Assembly: GCA_024072375.1 (NCBI GenBank) | Contig: CP099617.1 | Coordinates: 1,654,001-1,718,000 of the forward strand | Direction: 5' to 3' | Origin: Sphingomonadaceae bacterium OTU29LAMAA1 | GTDB taxonomy: Bacteria > Pseudomonadota > Alphaproteobacteria > Sphingomonadales > Sphingomonadaceae | Length of the DNA: 64,000 nucleotides | In this document: positions 44,915-51,321 of the stretch, in pieces | How the letters are laid out: each line of letters opens with the position of its first letter | Position numbering within the stretch: position 1 is the first letter of the stretch | Program-made: the position numbers and the translations under genes | The notes under the pieces: model-generated | What the model was told of the DNA's origin: nothing | The model's input: the letters and a program-made list of their open reading frames with translations, nothing else | Database searches by the model: none

Positions 44915-46468
44915 ATGGCCACCGACCCCCCAAAGACCTTTGGCGCCGCCGCACCCGTTCTGCCAACCGCACCATCACGCCCGGTGCATTGGTACAACCT
45001 CCTCGCCTATGGCTCGAACGACGTCCTCGGCGCCGGCTCGATGGCGGTCATCTCGACGTGGATCCTGATCTTCTACACCAGCTTCTGCGGCCTTTCCGCG
45101 GTGCAGGCGACGATCATCTTCGGCGTGGCGCGGGTGCTCGATGCGTTCACCAGCCCGCTGATCGGCCATGTCTCTGACAATATCGGCCGGACGTGGCTGG
45201 GGCGGAAGTTCGGTCGCCGCCGCTTCTTCATCCTCGCCGCGATCCCCTTGCTGCCCTCGTTCGCGATCATGTGGGTCGCCGGGCAGAGCTTCTGGTATTA
45301 CCTCGTCACCTACGTGTTGTTCGAGATGGTCTACGCCATGGAGATCATCCCGTACGAAACGCTCGCGTCGGAAATGGCGACCGATTACAAGACCAAGGCG
45401 AAGTTCGCCGGCGCGCGCATCCTGTGCGGCCAGTGTTCCGCGATCGCCGCGGCGTTCCTGCCGGCATGGCTGATCGCGTATCTCGGACCGGATTCACCCG
45501 ACACCTACCTCTATATGGGCATCATCTTCTCCGCCCTGTTCATGGGTGCGGCGGGGCTGCTCTATACCTTCAGCTGGGAACGCCAGCGCCCGCCGGAACT
45601 CGCCGAGGCCGAAGTCCACGACAAGCCGACGCTGGGCGCGGCGTTCGCGGCACTGTACCGCAACCTGTTCTCGACCTTGCGTATCCGTGCGTTCCGGTTG
45701 CACCTCGGCATGTATCTGGGCGGCTATATCAGCCAAGACATCTATAACGCCGCCTTCACCTATTTCGTGATCTTCGCGCTTGCCGGTTCGACCGCGATCG
45801 TCGGGCAACTGGTCGGCGTCACCTATATCGTCCAGCTCGTCGCCGTCGTCCTCGCGATCAACTTCGCGCTGCGCCTGTCGCCGGCCGCCGCCTACCGCTT
45901 CGCCGCACTCAGCTTCGCGATCGGTGTGGTGATCTTCCTCGCCATGTACGCCGCCGGCTATACCGCGACATCGGCCTTGTTCTGGCTCCCGGTCGTGTTC
46001 GCCGGCCTCGGCCGCGGCGCGCTCAACTACATCCCGTGGGCAACCTACAATTATATGGCGGATGTCGACGAAATCGTCACCGGTCGCCGCCGCGAAGGCG
46101 CATTTGCCGGCGTCATGACCTTCGTCCGTAAAATGAGTCAGGCACTGGCCGTAATCCTCGTCGGGCAGGTGATGGGCGCGTCCGGCTTCGTGTCGAAGGC
46201 GACCACGCAAAGCCCGACCGCCATCGCCGCCATCGTCGGGGTGCTCGGCGCAGGTACATTGGCGATGCTGATCTTCGGATCGCTGGTATCGACCCGCTTC
46301 CGCCTCGACCCGCGCACCCACGCGATCCTGCTCGACGAGATCGAGCGCTTCCGCAGCGGCGAACGCCAGCCCGCCGATCCGGAACATGCCGCGGTGGTCG
46401 AGGATTTGTCCGGCTGGTCCTATGACCGCCTGTGGGGCAACAACCCGGTGGCCGGGGCGCAGCGGTAG
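44915..46468 (+). CDS. GPH/MelB-type sugar:cation symporter (MFS)
   Basis: A 517-residue inner-membrane transporter with about twelve membrane segments. Marks of the glycoside-pentoside-hexuronide family are VHWYNLLAYGSNDVLGAGSM at the start, ARVLDAFTSPLIGHVSDNIG after TM2, GRKFGRRRFFILAAIPLLP and EIIPYETLASEMATDYKTKA; ALNYIPWATYNYMADVDEIV follows TM10. It is last in the rhamnogalacturonan gene series and probably carries unsaturated rhamnogalacturonan disaccharides, rhamnose or galactose into the cell for GH105 and the rhamnose enzymes (inference from context). ATG 44915 has AGGA upstream. Confidence 0.9.
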   Translation: MATDPPKTFGAAAPVLPTAPSRPVHWYNLLAYGSNDVLGAGSMAVISTWILIFYTSFCGLSAVQATIIFGVARVLDAFTSPLIGHVSDNIGRTWLGRKFGRRRFFILAAIPLLPSFAIMWVAGQSFWYYLVTYVLFEMVYAMEIIPYETLASEMATDYKTKAKFAGARILCGQCSAIAAAFLPAWLIAYLGPDSPDTYLYMGIIFSALFMGAAGLLYTFSWERQRPPELAEAEVHDKPTLGAAFAALYRNLFSTLRIRAFRLHLGMYLGGYISQDIYNAAFTYFVIFALAGSTAIVGQLVGVTYIVQLVAVVLAINFALRLSPAAAYRFAALSFAIGVVIFLAMYAAGYTATSALFWLPVVFAGLGRGALNYIPWATYNYMADVDEIVTGRRREGAFAGVMTFVRKMSQALAVILVGQVMGASGFVSKATTQSPTAIAAIVGVLGAGTLAMLIFGSLVSTRFRLDPRTHAILLDEIERFRSGERQPADPEHAAVVEDLSGWSYDRLWGNNPVAGAQR

Positions 46469-46502
46469 GGACAACCGCTAGCGATTCGTCCGATACCTGA
46501 TT

Positions 46503-46739
46503 CCGTCATCCCGGCGAACGCCGGGACCCATGGAGGCGCTGGGCTGGTGATAGGATGGAACCGCAGCGATCTGGCAGCCATGGGTCCCGGCGTTCGCCGG
46601 GATGACGGAGGGGATAGGGCAAGACGGACGGCCTTCACACCACTCGTCATCCCCGCGCAGGCGGGGATCCATAGTCGCGACCGTAGCGACGGAGCCGTGA
46701 GGCCAGCCAATATGGATCCCCGCCTACGCGGAGATGACG
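46503..46739. repeat. Two paired-palindrome intergenic repeat units
   Basis: Unit one: a 31-base arm at 46503-46533 is an exact reverse complement of 46578-46608; each arm is itself palindromic (CCCGGCG with CGCCGGG). Unit two: 46645-46672 and 46712-46739 are an imperfect copy of the same plan with CCCCGC/GCGGGG cores. Both begin with the GTCATCCC motif frequent in alphaproteobacterial intergenic repeats. They can fold into large cruciforms and probably represent non-autonomous mobile palindromes. No gene lies in 46469-46839. Confidence 0.85.
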
Positions 46740-46839
46740 AAATGAAGGTATGGATTCCGCCGGTGCGGGATAGCGGACCTACGGCATGATCCTCGCCTGC
46801 GCAGAGACGACCTAATGGTCCCGCCATATCGAAGAAGGT

Positions 46840-46904
46840 GGGGAGCTTCTGTTGCCCGGTGCTCCCCGTACCGCTGGAATCCCTTCTGTTGCCCGGTGGG
46901 TCCA
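46840..46904. repeat. Two stem-loops presenting an identical 14-base loop
   Basis: On the plus strand, stem GGGGAGC (46840-46846)/GCTCCCC (46861-46867) closes loop TTCTGTTGCCCGGT. A second stem, TGGA-AT-CCC (46875-46883)/GGG-TCCA (46898-46904), closes exactly the same loop sequence at 46884-46897. The stems differ while the loops are identical, 37 bases apart. On the minus strand the loops read ACCGGGCAACAGAA and lie just downstream of the tmRNA coding piece. Confidence 0.6.
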
Positions 46905-46919
46905 ACCGCGTAATCTTGG

Positions 46920-47177
46920 TATAACGTCAGGCCGTTAGGCCATCAGTTACGCCGCAATCGCGAGTGCTTCGTTATCGTTGGCACTTGTGTAATGGGCCGT
47001 TGCGGTGGTCCCATTCCGAGCGAAAGACAGCGCATTTCAACACACGTCGATCCTAGTTCGGCCCCGTCATCGCATCTGATCGCTCAGCTGCGGTGGTGGA
47101 GCCGCCGGGTACTGCCCCCGGGTCCGCTGCGTCTATGCAACGCCGCCGTTTATCGCCATAGCCGGCTGGAAGCCGGC
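46920..47177 (-). ncRNA. ssrA: Two-piece (circularly permuted) tmRNA
   Basis: Rescues stalled ribosomes by acting as tRNA and mRNA. The minus strand encodes, in permuted order, an acceptor piece ending in GGCTCCACCA (CCA at 47096-47094) and a coding piece starting GGGGCCGAACTAGGATCGAC at 47065; GGGGCC pairs with GGCTCC to form the acceptor stem. The segment 47066-47093 is the excised intervening sequence. The tag frame at 46982-46947 reads ANDNEALAIAA and stop. A hairpin GGCC-TAAC-GGCC follows (46941-46930). Upstream of the acceptor piece is a GCCGGC/GCCGGC leader hairpin. The exact outer ends (about 47177 and 46920) are estimated from the promoter and the last helix. Confidence 0.92.
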
Positions 47178-47183
47178 CCGTCC

Positions 47184-47212
47184 TATATAGGCGAGACGAC
47201 AAGCGTCTGCAA
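47184..47212 (-). promoter_or_regulatory. ssrA promoter
   Basis: On the minus strand TTGCAG (47212-47207) and TATATA (47189-47184) are 17 bases apart, an excellent sigma-70-type arrangement that would start transcription near 47177, just before the tmRNA acceptor piece. Confidence 0.7.
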
Positions 47213-47258
47213 TCCGCGCCTTTCACTCGCCACATTATGCGCTCATACGGCGGCCATC

Positions 47259-47690
47259 ATGTTGACCCAGCGTTCCCGCTACGCGCTGCGCGCGATGCTG
47301 TTCCTCGCCGAAGCACCCGCCGCCACCCCGCCCATCCCGATGGGCCGGATCGCGATCGCCGCGAACGTGCCGCGCAAGTTCCTCGAACTCATCCTCGCCG
47401 ATCTGCGTGACGCCGGCCTGCTGGCTAGCACCCGCGGCAAGATGGGCGGCTACGTCCTCACCCGCCCCGCGCATCTGATTTCTCTGGGCGAGGTGATCCG
47501 CGTGATCGAAGGCCCGCTGGCGCTCGTTCCCTGCGTCAGCCGCACCGCCTATCGTCCCTGCAACGACTGCAAGAGCGAAGCCGATTGCGCCATCCGCCAC
47601 GCGATGATGCGGGTTCGCGATGAGACGGCACGCATTCTCGATGGCACCAGCCTCGCCGATGCGACGGCGGAGCACCTCGTCGCTGCATAA
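47259..47690 (+). CDS. Rrf2 family transcriptional regulator, probable Fe-S sensor
   Basis: A 143-residue winged-helix regulator. The opening MLTQRSRYALRAMLFLAEAP, the HTH around IPMGRIAIAANVPRKFLELI and the wing RGKMGGYVLTRP are standard Rrf2. Cys residues at 92, 101, 104 and 110 in the sensor loop suggest an iron-sulfur cluster, as in IscR or NsrR, though the spacing differs from IscR (92/98/104). I start at ATG 47259; the longer frame back to 46992 runs over the tmRNA gene. No isc/suf or nitric-oxide genes are adjacent, so its targets cannot be told. It is divergent from ssrA. Confidence 0.88.
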   Translation: MLTQRSRYALRAMLFLAEAPAATPPIPMGRIAIAANVPRKFLELILADLRDAGLLASTRGKMGGYVLTRPAHLISLGEVIRVIEGPLALVPCVSRTAYRPCNDCKSEADCAIRHAMMRVRDETARILDGTSLADATAEHLVAA

Positions 47691-47731
47691 GATACTCCTC
47701 CCCCGCCGGCACGGGGGAGAATCACAGGACA

Positions 47732-48175
47732 TCAAACCCGCGGGCGCGCCTTCAGTTCGTCCCGGATTTCACGCAACAGCGTCACGTCCGCTGGCTCTAC
47801 CGGCGCCGCAGCTGCCGGCACTTCCGGCTTCGGCATCAACCGGTTCACCGCTCGCACGATCATGAAGATGATGAAGGCGACGATCACGAAATTCGCCGCC
47901 TGCGTGATGAACTCGCCATAGCCCAGCAACGGCACTCCTGCCTTCTTCAGCGCAGCGTAATCCGAAAGCGAACCGCCGTAATTCGCGGGCACCGGTCCCA
48001 TGCGCAGGAAATAGCCGGAAAAATCCAGTCCGCCGAAGATCTTGCCGATCACCGGCATGATCACGTCCTCGGTCAGCGACGTCACGATCTTGCCGAACGC
48101 CGCACCGATGATCACCGCCACGGCGAGGTCGAGCACGTTACCGCGCGCGATGAAGATCTTGAATTCCTTGAACAT
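47732..48175 (-). CDS. mscL: Large-conductance mechanosensitive channel
   Basis: A 147-residue inner-membrane channel that opens under osmotic downshock. The opening MFKEFKIFIARGNVLDLAVA and VIIGAAFGKIVTSLTEDVIM is the MscL signature (TM1), followed by a periplasmic loop and TM2 (FITQAANFVIVAFIIFMIVR), then a short cytoplasmic helix (LLREIRDEL). Length is normal for the family. It stands alone, convergent with the Rrf2 gene and divergent from the LemA operon. Confidence 0.96.
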   Translation of the reverse strand: MFKEFKIFIARGNVLDLAVAVIIGAAFGKIVTSLTEDVIMPVIGKIFGGLDFSGYFLRMGPVPANYGGSLSDYAALKKAGVPLLGYGEFITQAANFVIVAFIIFMIVRAVNRLMPKPEVPAAAAPVEPADVTLLREIRDELKARPRV

Positions 48176-48248
48176 GATCGCCCGTCCCTCGTTACATGCC
48201 TGACGAACCGAGGTTAGGCGGCGAATAGCCCTTCGCCAAGCCCGATCA

Positions 48249-48270
48249 CTGTCCTATATGAATAGGACAG
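48249..48270. promoter_or_regulatory. Perfect 9-bp inverted repeat before the LemA operon
   Basis: CTGTCCTAT (48249-48257) and ATAGGACAG (48262-48270) are exactly complementary around four bases, ending 20 bases before the LemA start and 74 bases upstream of mscL. It is well placed for an operator controlling one or both divergent genes; as RNA it would form a stem just before the ribosome-binding site. The matching regulator is unknown. Confidence 0.5.
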
Positions 48271-48290
48271 AGCCGTTCAGGAGGATGTCC

Positions 48291-48890
48291 ATGTCGTCGC
48301 TTCGCCCCATTGCCGCCTTTGCCCTCGCCGCCACCGCATCGGTGTCGCTGGCCGGCTGTGGCATCAATTCCGTGCCGACTGCGGAAGAGAACGCGAAGGC
48401 GCGCTGGGCGGATGTGCAGAACCAGTATCAGCGCCGCGCCGACCTGATCCCCAACCTCGTATCGACCGTGAAGGCGGCGGGCGCGCAGGAAAAGGACATC
48501 CTTGTTCAGGTTACACAGGCCCGCGCCGGCGCCAATCAGGTCAAGCTGAGCGGCGATCAGTTGACCGACCCCGCCAAGATGCAGGCATTCGAGCGCGCGC
48601 AAGGTGCGGTGACGCTGTCCTTGCAACGTTTGCAGGAAGCGTACCCCGAGCTCAAAAGCCAGGGCAATTACACCACGCTGATGAGCCAGCTGGAAGGCAC
48701 CGAGAACCGCATCACCATCGCGCGTACCGACTACAACACCGCGGTACAGGCTTATAACACCCGCATCCGCACCTTCCCCGACGCCGTCGGTGCCCGCATC
48801 TTCTACGGCGCCAAACCGCTGACGCCGTTCGCGGCGACCACACCGGGCGCCGAACAGGCACCGACCGTCAACTTCGGGAATGCGAGCTGA
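48291..48890 (+). CDS. LemA family lipoprotein
   Basis: A 199-residue protein with an N-terminal lipoprotein signal (VSLAGCGINSV; Cys at ~residue 22) and the LemA helical-bundle domain: NAKARWADVQNQYQRRADLI, NLVSTVKAAGAQEKDIL, QLEGTENRITIARTDYNTAV and YNTRIRTFPDAV. LemA proteins are membrane-anchored helical proteins of unclear function, commonly encoded with TPM-domain proteins as here. I chose ATG 48291: AGGAGG at 48279-48284 is too near ATG 48285. The stop is five bases before the first TPM gene. Confidence 0.92.
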   Translation: MSSLRPIAAFALAATASVSLAGCGINSVPTAEENAKARWADVQNQYQRRADLIPNLVSTVKAAGAQEKDILVQVTQARAGANQVKLSGDQLTDPAKMQAFERAQGAVTLSLQRLQEAYPELKSQGNYTTLMSQLEGTENRITIARTDYNTAVQAYNTRIRTFPDAVGARIFYGAKPLTPFAATTPGAEQAPTVNFGNAS

Positions 48891-48895
48891 CGGGG

Positions 48896-49804
48896 ATGAT
48901 ACGCGGCGTCCGGCTACTGGGGACCGTACGGGCGGCGATGCTGCTGGTGCTGGCGTGGCTGATCGTCGCGCCGGCGGCGGCGCAGACCTTTCCGAAATTC
49001 ACCGGTCTCGTCGTCGATGCCGCCAATGTCCTGCCCCCGGAAACGGAGGCGGCGCTGACGGCGAAGCTGGAGGCTTTGCAGAAAGATACCCGGCGCCAGC
49101 TGGTGGTCGCGACGATCCCGGACCTGCAAGGCTATTCCAACGAGGAATATGGTTACAAGCTCGGTCGCGACTGGGGCGTGGGGTTGCGCGATGTTAACAA
49201 CGGCGTGGTATTGTTCATCGCCCCCAATGCACCGGCCGGTCAGCGCGGTGCGCGGATCGAGGTCGGTCGCGGCCTCGAGCCGATCCTGACCGATGCCCTG
49301 TCTGGCGTCATCATCAACACCGACATGCTGCCGCGGCTGAAGGCGGGTGACATTCCCGGTGGGGTCACTGCCGGCGTCGATGCCATCGCGACGCAACTCC
49401 GCGCCTCGCCTGAGGAAGCGCAGGCGCGGCTGGACGCGGCGACGAAGCAATTCGATCAGGTCCACCGCCGCTCCGCCTCGAACGACAGCGGTGGCGGTGT
49501 GCCGTTCGGACTCGTCATCTGGGGAATCATCCTGCTGTTCGTGCTGATCCCGCTACTACGCGGGCGAAAGCGGGCGGGACCATGGGGCAAGCGCTATCGC
49601 AGCGATGGCGACGGCGGCACGCTGCCGATCGTATTGTGGAGCATCGCCAACGAGATCGGCCGTTCGCGCGGCAGCAGTTGGACTGGCGGGGGTTGGAGTG
49701 GCGGCGGCTCCGGTGGCGGCAGTGACGGCAGTTGGGGCGGCGGCGGCTTCACCGGTGGCGGTGGTGGCGATTTCGGAGGCGGTGGCGCCTCGGGGAGTTG
49801 GTGA
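48896..49804 (+). CDS. TPM-domain membrane protein (YgcG-like), Gly-rich C-terminus
   Basis: A 302-residue protein: signal peptide ~1-29 (cleavage after AAA), periplasmic TPM domain (~residues 32-180; FTGLVVDAANVLPPETEAAL, NNGVVLFIAPNAP, RIEVGRGLEPILTDALSGVI), one membrane segment (FGLVIWGIILLFVLIPLL, ~205-222) and a Ser/Gly-rich tail ending in GGGASGSW. This arrangement is typical of YgcG/TPM proteins, linked with photosystem repair in plants and with membrane stress in bacteria. It is in one operon with LemA upstream and a second TPM protein one base downstream. Confidence 0.9.
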   Translation: MIRGVRLLGTVRAAMLLVLAWLIVAPAAAQTFPKFTGLVVDAANVLPPETEAALTAKLEALQKDTRRQLVVATIPDLQGYSNEEYGYKLGRDWGVGLRDVNNGVVLFIAPNAPAGQRGARIEVGRGLEPILTDALSGVIINTDMLPRLKAGDIPGGVTAGVDAIATQLRASPEEAQARLDAATKQFDQVHRRSASNDSGGGVPFGLVIWGIILLFVLIPLLRGRKRAGPWGKRYRSDGDGGTLPIVLWSIANEIGRSRGSSWTGGGWSGGGSGGGSDGSWGGGGFTGGGGGDFGGGGASGSW

Positions 49805-49805
49805 C

Positions 49806-50477
49806 ATGCGCCTGACCGAAGCCGATCGCAACCGCGTCGCCGAGGCCGTGACCGCAGCGGAACGCGACACCGCGGGCGAAATCGTTACGATCGTTGCCCG
49901 GCGATCGGACAAATATCACGACGTGGCGCTGCACTGGACGGTGCTCGCGATGCTCCTGATGCTCGCGTTCCTGGCGTTCCGTCCCGGTGTGGCGATCTGG
50001 CTGCACGGCCTCGTCGCCGATCCCTGGGATGGCGCGCCCTCGCCCGGCGGCCTGTTCACCGTCGCGCTGGTGTTGCTGGTGGTCACCTTTCTCGTCGTAC
50101 GGCTGGTCCTGGCGTGGATGCCGCTACGCCTCGCGTTGACACCGGGCGGCACCGAAGCGCGCCGCGTCCATGCCCGCGCGCTCGCACTCTTTCGGGCAAG
50201 TGCCGAGACGCGCACGCGCAATGCCACCGGCGTGCTGCTCTACCTGTCGCTCGACGAACACCGTGCCGAGATCATCGCCGACGCGACGATCCACGCTCGC
50301 GTGGAACCGGATGTCTGGGGCGAAGCGATGGCCGCGTTGCTCGAAGCGACGCGCGACGGCCGGCCCGGCGACGGCATGGTCGCGGCGATCCGACGGATCG
50401 GCATCGTCCTTGCCGAACACGTCCCGCCCGCAGCGCACGACATCAACGAACTTCCGGACCGATTGATCGAACTATGA
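49806..50477 (+). CDS. Second TPM-domain membrane protein
   Basis: A 223-residue protein without signal peptide. RLTEADRNRVAEAVTAAERD and TAGEIVTIVARRSDKYHD begin a TPM-like fold, interrupted by two membrane segments (LHWTVLAMLLMLAFLAF and LFTVALVLLVVTFLVVRLVL), then GVLLYLSLDEHRAEIIADAT and GMVAAIRRIGIVLAEHVPP. The pattern is that of the TPM_phosphatase family members usually encoded as the third gene with LemA and YgcG. ATG 49806 is one base after the preceding stop; the longer frame from 49605 is a shadow of that gene. Its stop overlaps the Nudix start by four bases. Confidence 0.85.
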   Translation: MRLTEADRNRVAEAVTAAERDTAGEIVTIVARRSDKYHDVALHWTVLAMLLMLAFLAFRPGVAIWLHGLVADPWDGAPSPGGLFTVALVLLVVTFLVVRLVLAWMPLRLALTPGGTEARRVHARALALFRASAETRTRNATGVLLYLSLDEHRAEIIADATIHARVEPDVWGEAMAALLEATRDGRPGDGMVAAIRRIGIVLAEHVPPAAHDINELPDRLIEL

Positions 50478-51001
50478 CCATTGATACCGTGTGGCAGGGC
50501 AAATACCTTTCCGTTCGCAAGGCCGGCAGCTGGGAATATGCCGAGCGAGTCGGTTCGATCACCGCTGCGGTAATCGTCGCGATCGATGGCGAGGGCCAGT
50601 TGCTGCTTGTCGAACAGCATCGCGTGCCGCTTGGCCGCACCTGTCTCGAACTTCCCGCCGGACTGGTCGGTGACGAAAACGCCGGCGAAGACGTCGCCGA
50701 TGCGGCACGCCGCGAACTGGAAGAGGAAACCGGCTATCTCGCGACGATCGTCGAGGAACGCGGCGAATTCTACTCCTCGCCGGGCATGACCTCGGAAAGC
50801 TTCACTCTCGTCGTCGCGACCGGCCTCACCCGCACCGGCGATGGCGGCGGCGATGCGCAGGAGAACATCACCGTCCACCGCGTCGCACCGGAAGCGGTTG
50901 CCGGCTTCGTTGCCGAAAAGCGCCGCGCCGGCGTTGCGATCGACGCCAAGATGCTGTTGCTGCTCGGCAGCGGATTGCTCGCCGAAATCGCAGGGCAATA
51001 A
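50474..51001 (+). CDS. Nudix hydrolase (ADP-ribose pyrophosphatase-like)
   Basis: A 175-residue cytoplasmic enzyme. The Nudix box is intact at residues ~68-90: GDENAGEDVADAARRELEEE followed by TGY, matching Gx5Ex7REUxEExGU. The region before it (VEQHRVPLGRTCLELPAGLV) and after it (EFYSSPGMTSESFTLVVA) is like NudF/ADP-ribose pyrophosphatases, which split ADP-ribose to AMP and ribose-5-phosphate. ATG overlaps the TPM gene stop as ATGA, so it is the last gene of the LemA operon. Confidence 0.9.
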   Translation: MTIDTVWQGKYLSVRKAGSWEYAERVGSITAAVIVAIDGEGQLLLVEQHRVPLGRTCLELPAGLVGDENAGEDVADAARRELEEETGYLATIVEERGEFYSSPGMTSESFTLVVATGLTRTGDGGGDAQENITVHRVAPEAVAGFVAEKRRAGVAIDAKMLLLLGSGLLAEIAGQ

Positions 51002-51028
51002 CGCGTCTACACGCGAAAAATCTTGGCC

Positions 51029-51310
51029 TTACCGGAAATTATCGGCGTAAGCCTGCAGCTTCAACTTGCGCTCCGGCGCCGCGATCAGTTCGTAATCGAA
51101 GCCTTGCGCCTCGCAATACGCCACCGCAGCCTCTTGCGAGGGGAAGCTCAACTTCACCTGGTCGCGCGTGTCGCCACTGCCGGCCCAGCCGGTCAGCGGA
51201 TCGGGCTGCTTCGCTTCGGCGGGTTCGAATTCGAGGGCCCAGGTGTGCGTCCGGGCCTTGCCGGACTGCATCGCGTTCTTGGGGCGCTGAAATATACGGG
51301 CGGTAGGCAT
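51029..51310 (-). CDS. NADH:ubiquinone oxidoreductase accessory subunit, NDUFS4-like
   Basis: A 93-residue protein matching the ETC complex I subunit family (mitochondrial NDUFS4/18-kDa type) found in alphaproteobacteria: ARIFQRPKNAMQSGKARTHT, WALEFEPAE, DPLTGWAGSGDTRDQVKLSF and the end YADNFR. In mitochondria the subunit stabilises the NADH-oxidising arm; the bacterial homologues are accessory subunits encoded apart from the nuo operon, as here. It follows the HrpB gene on the same strand by 11 bases. Confidence 0.9.
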   Translation of the reverse strand: MPTARIFQRPKNAMQSGKARTHTWALEFEPAEAKQPDPLTGWAGSGDTRDQVKLSFPSQEAAVAYCEAQGFDYELIAAPERKLKLQAYADNFR

Positions 51311-51321
51311 AGATTGTTCCT

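Noticed and set aside
42112..44997. 961-codon minus-strand frame across GH35, GH53 and GH105 genes
   Set aside because: It runs across three well-supported genes, has low-complexity composition and no recognisable domain.
46992..47258. N-terminal extension of the Rrf2 protein
   Set aside because: This stretch overlaps the tmRNA gene and its promoter, and known Rrf2 proteins begin at the MLTQRSRYAL motif.
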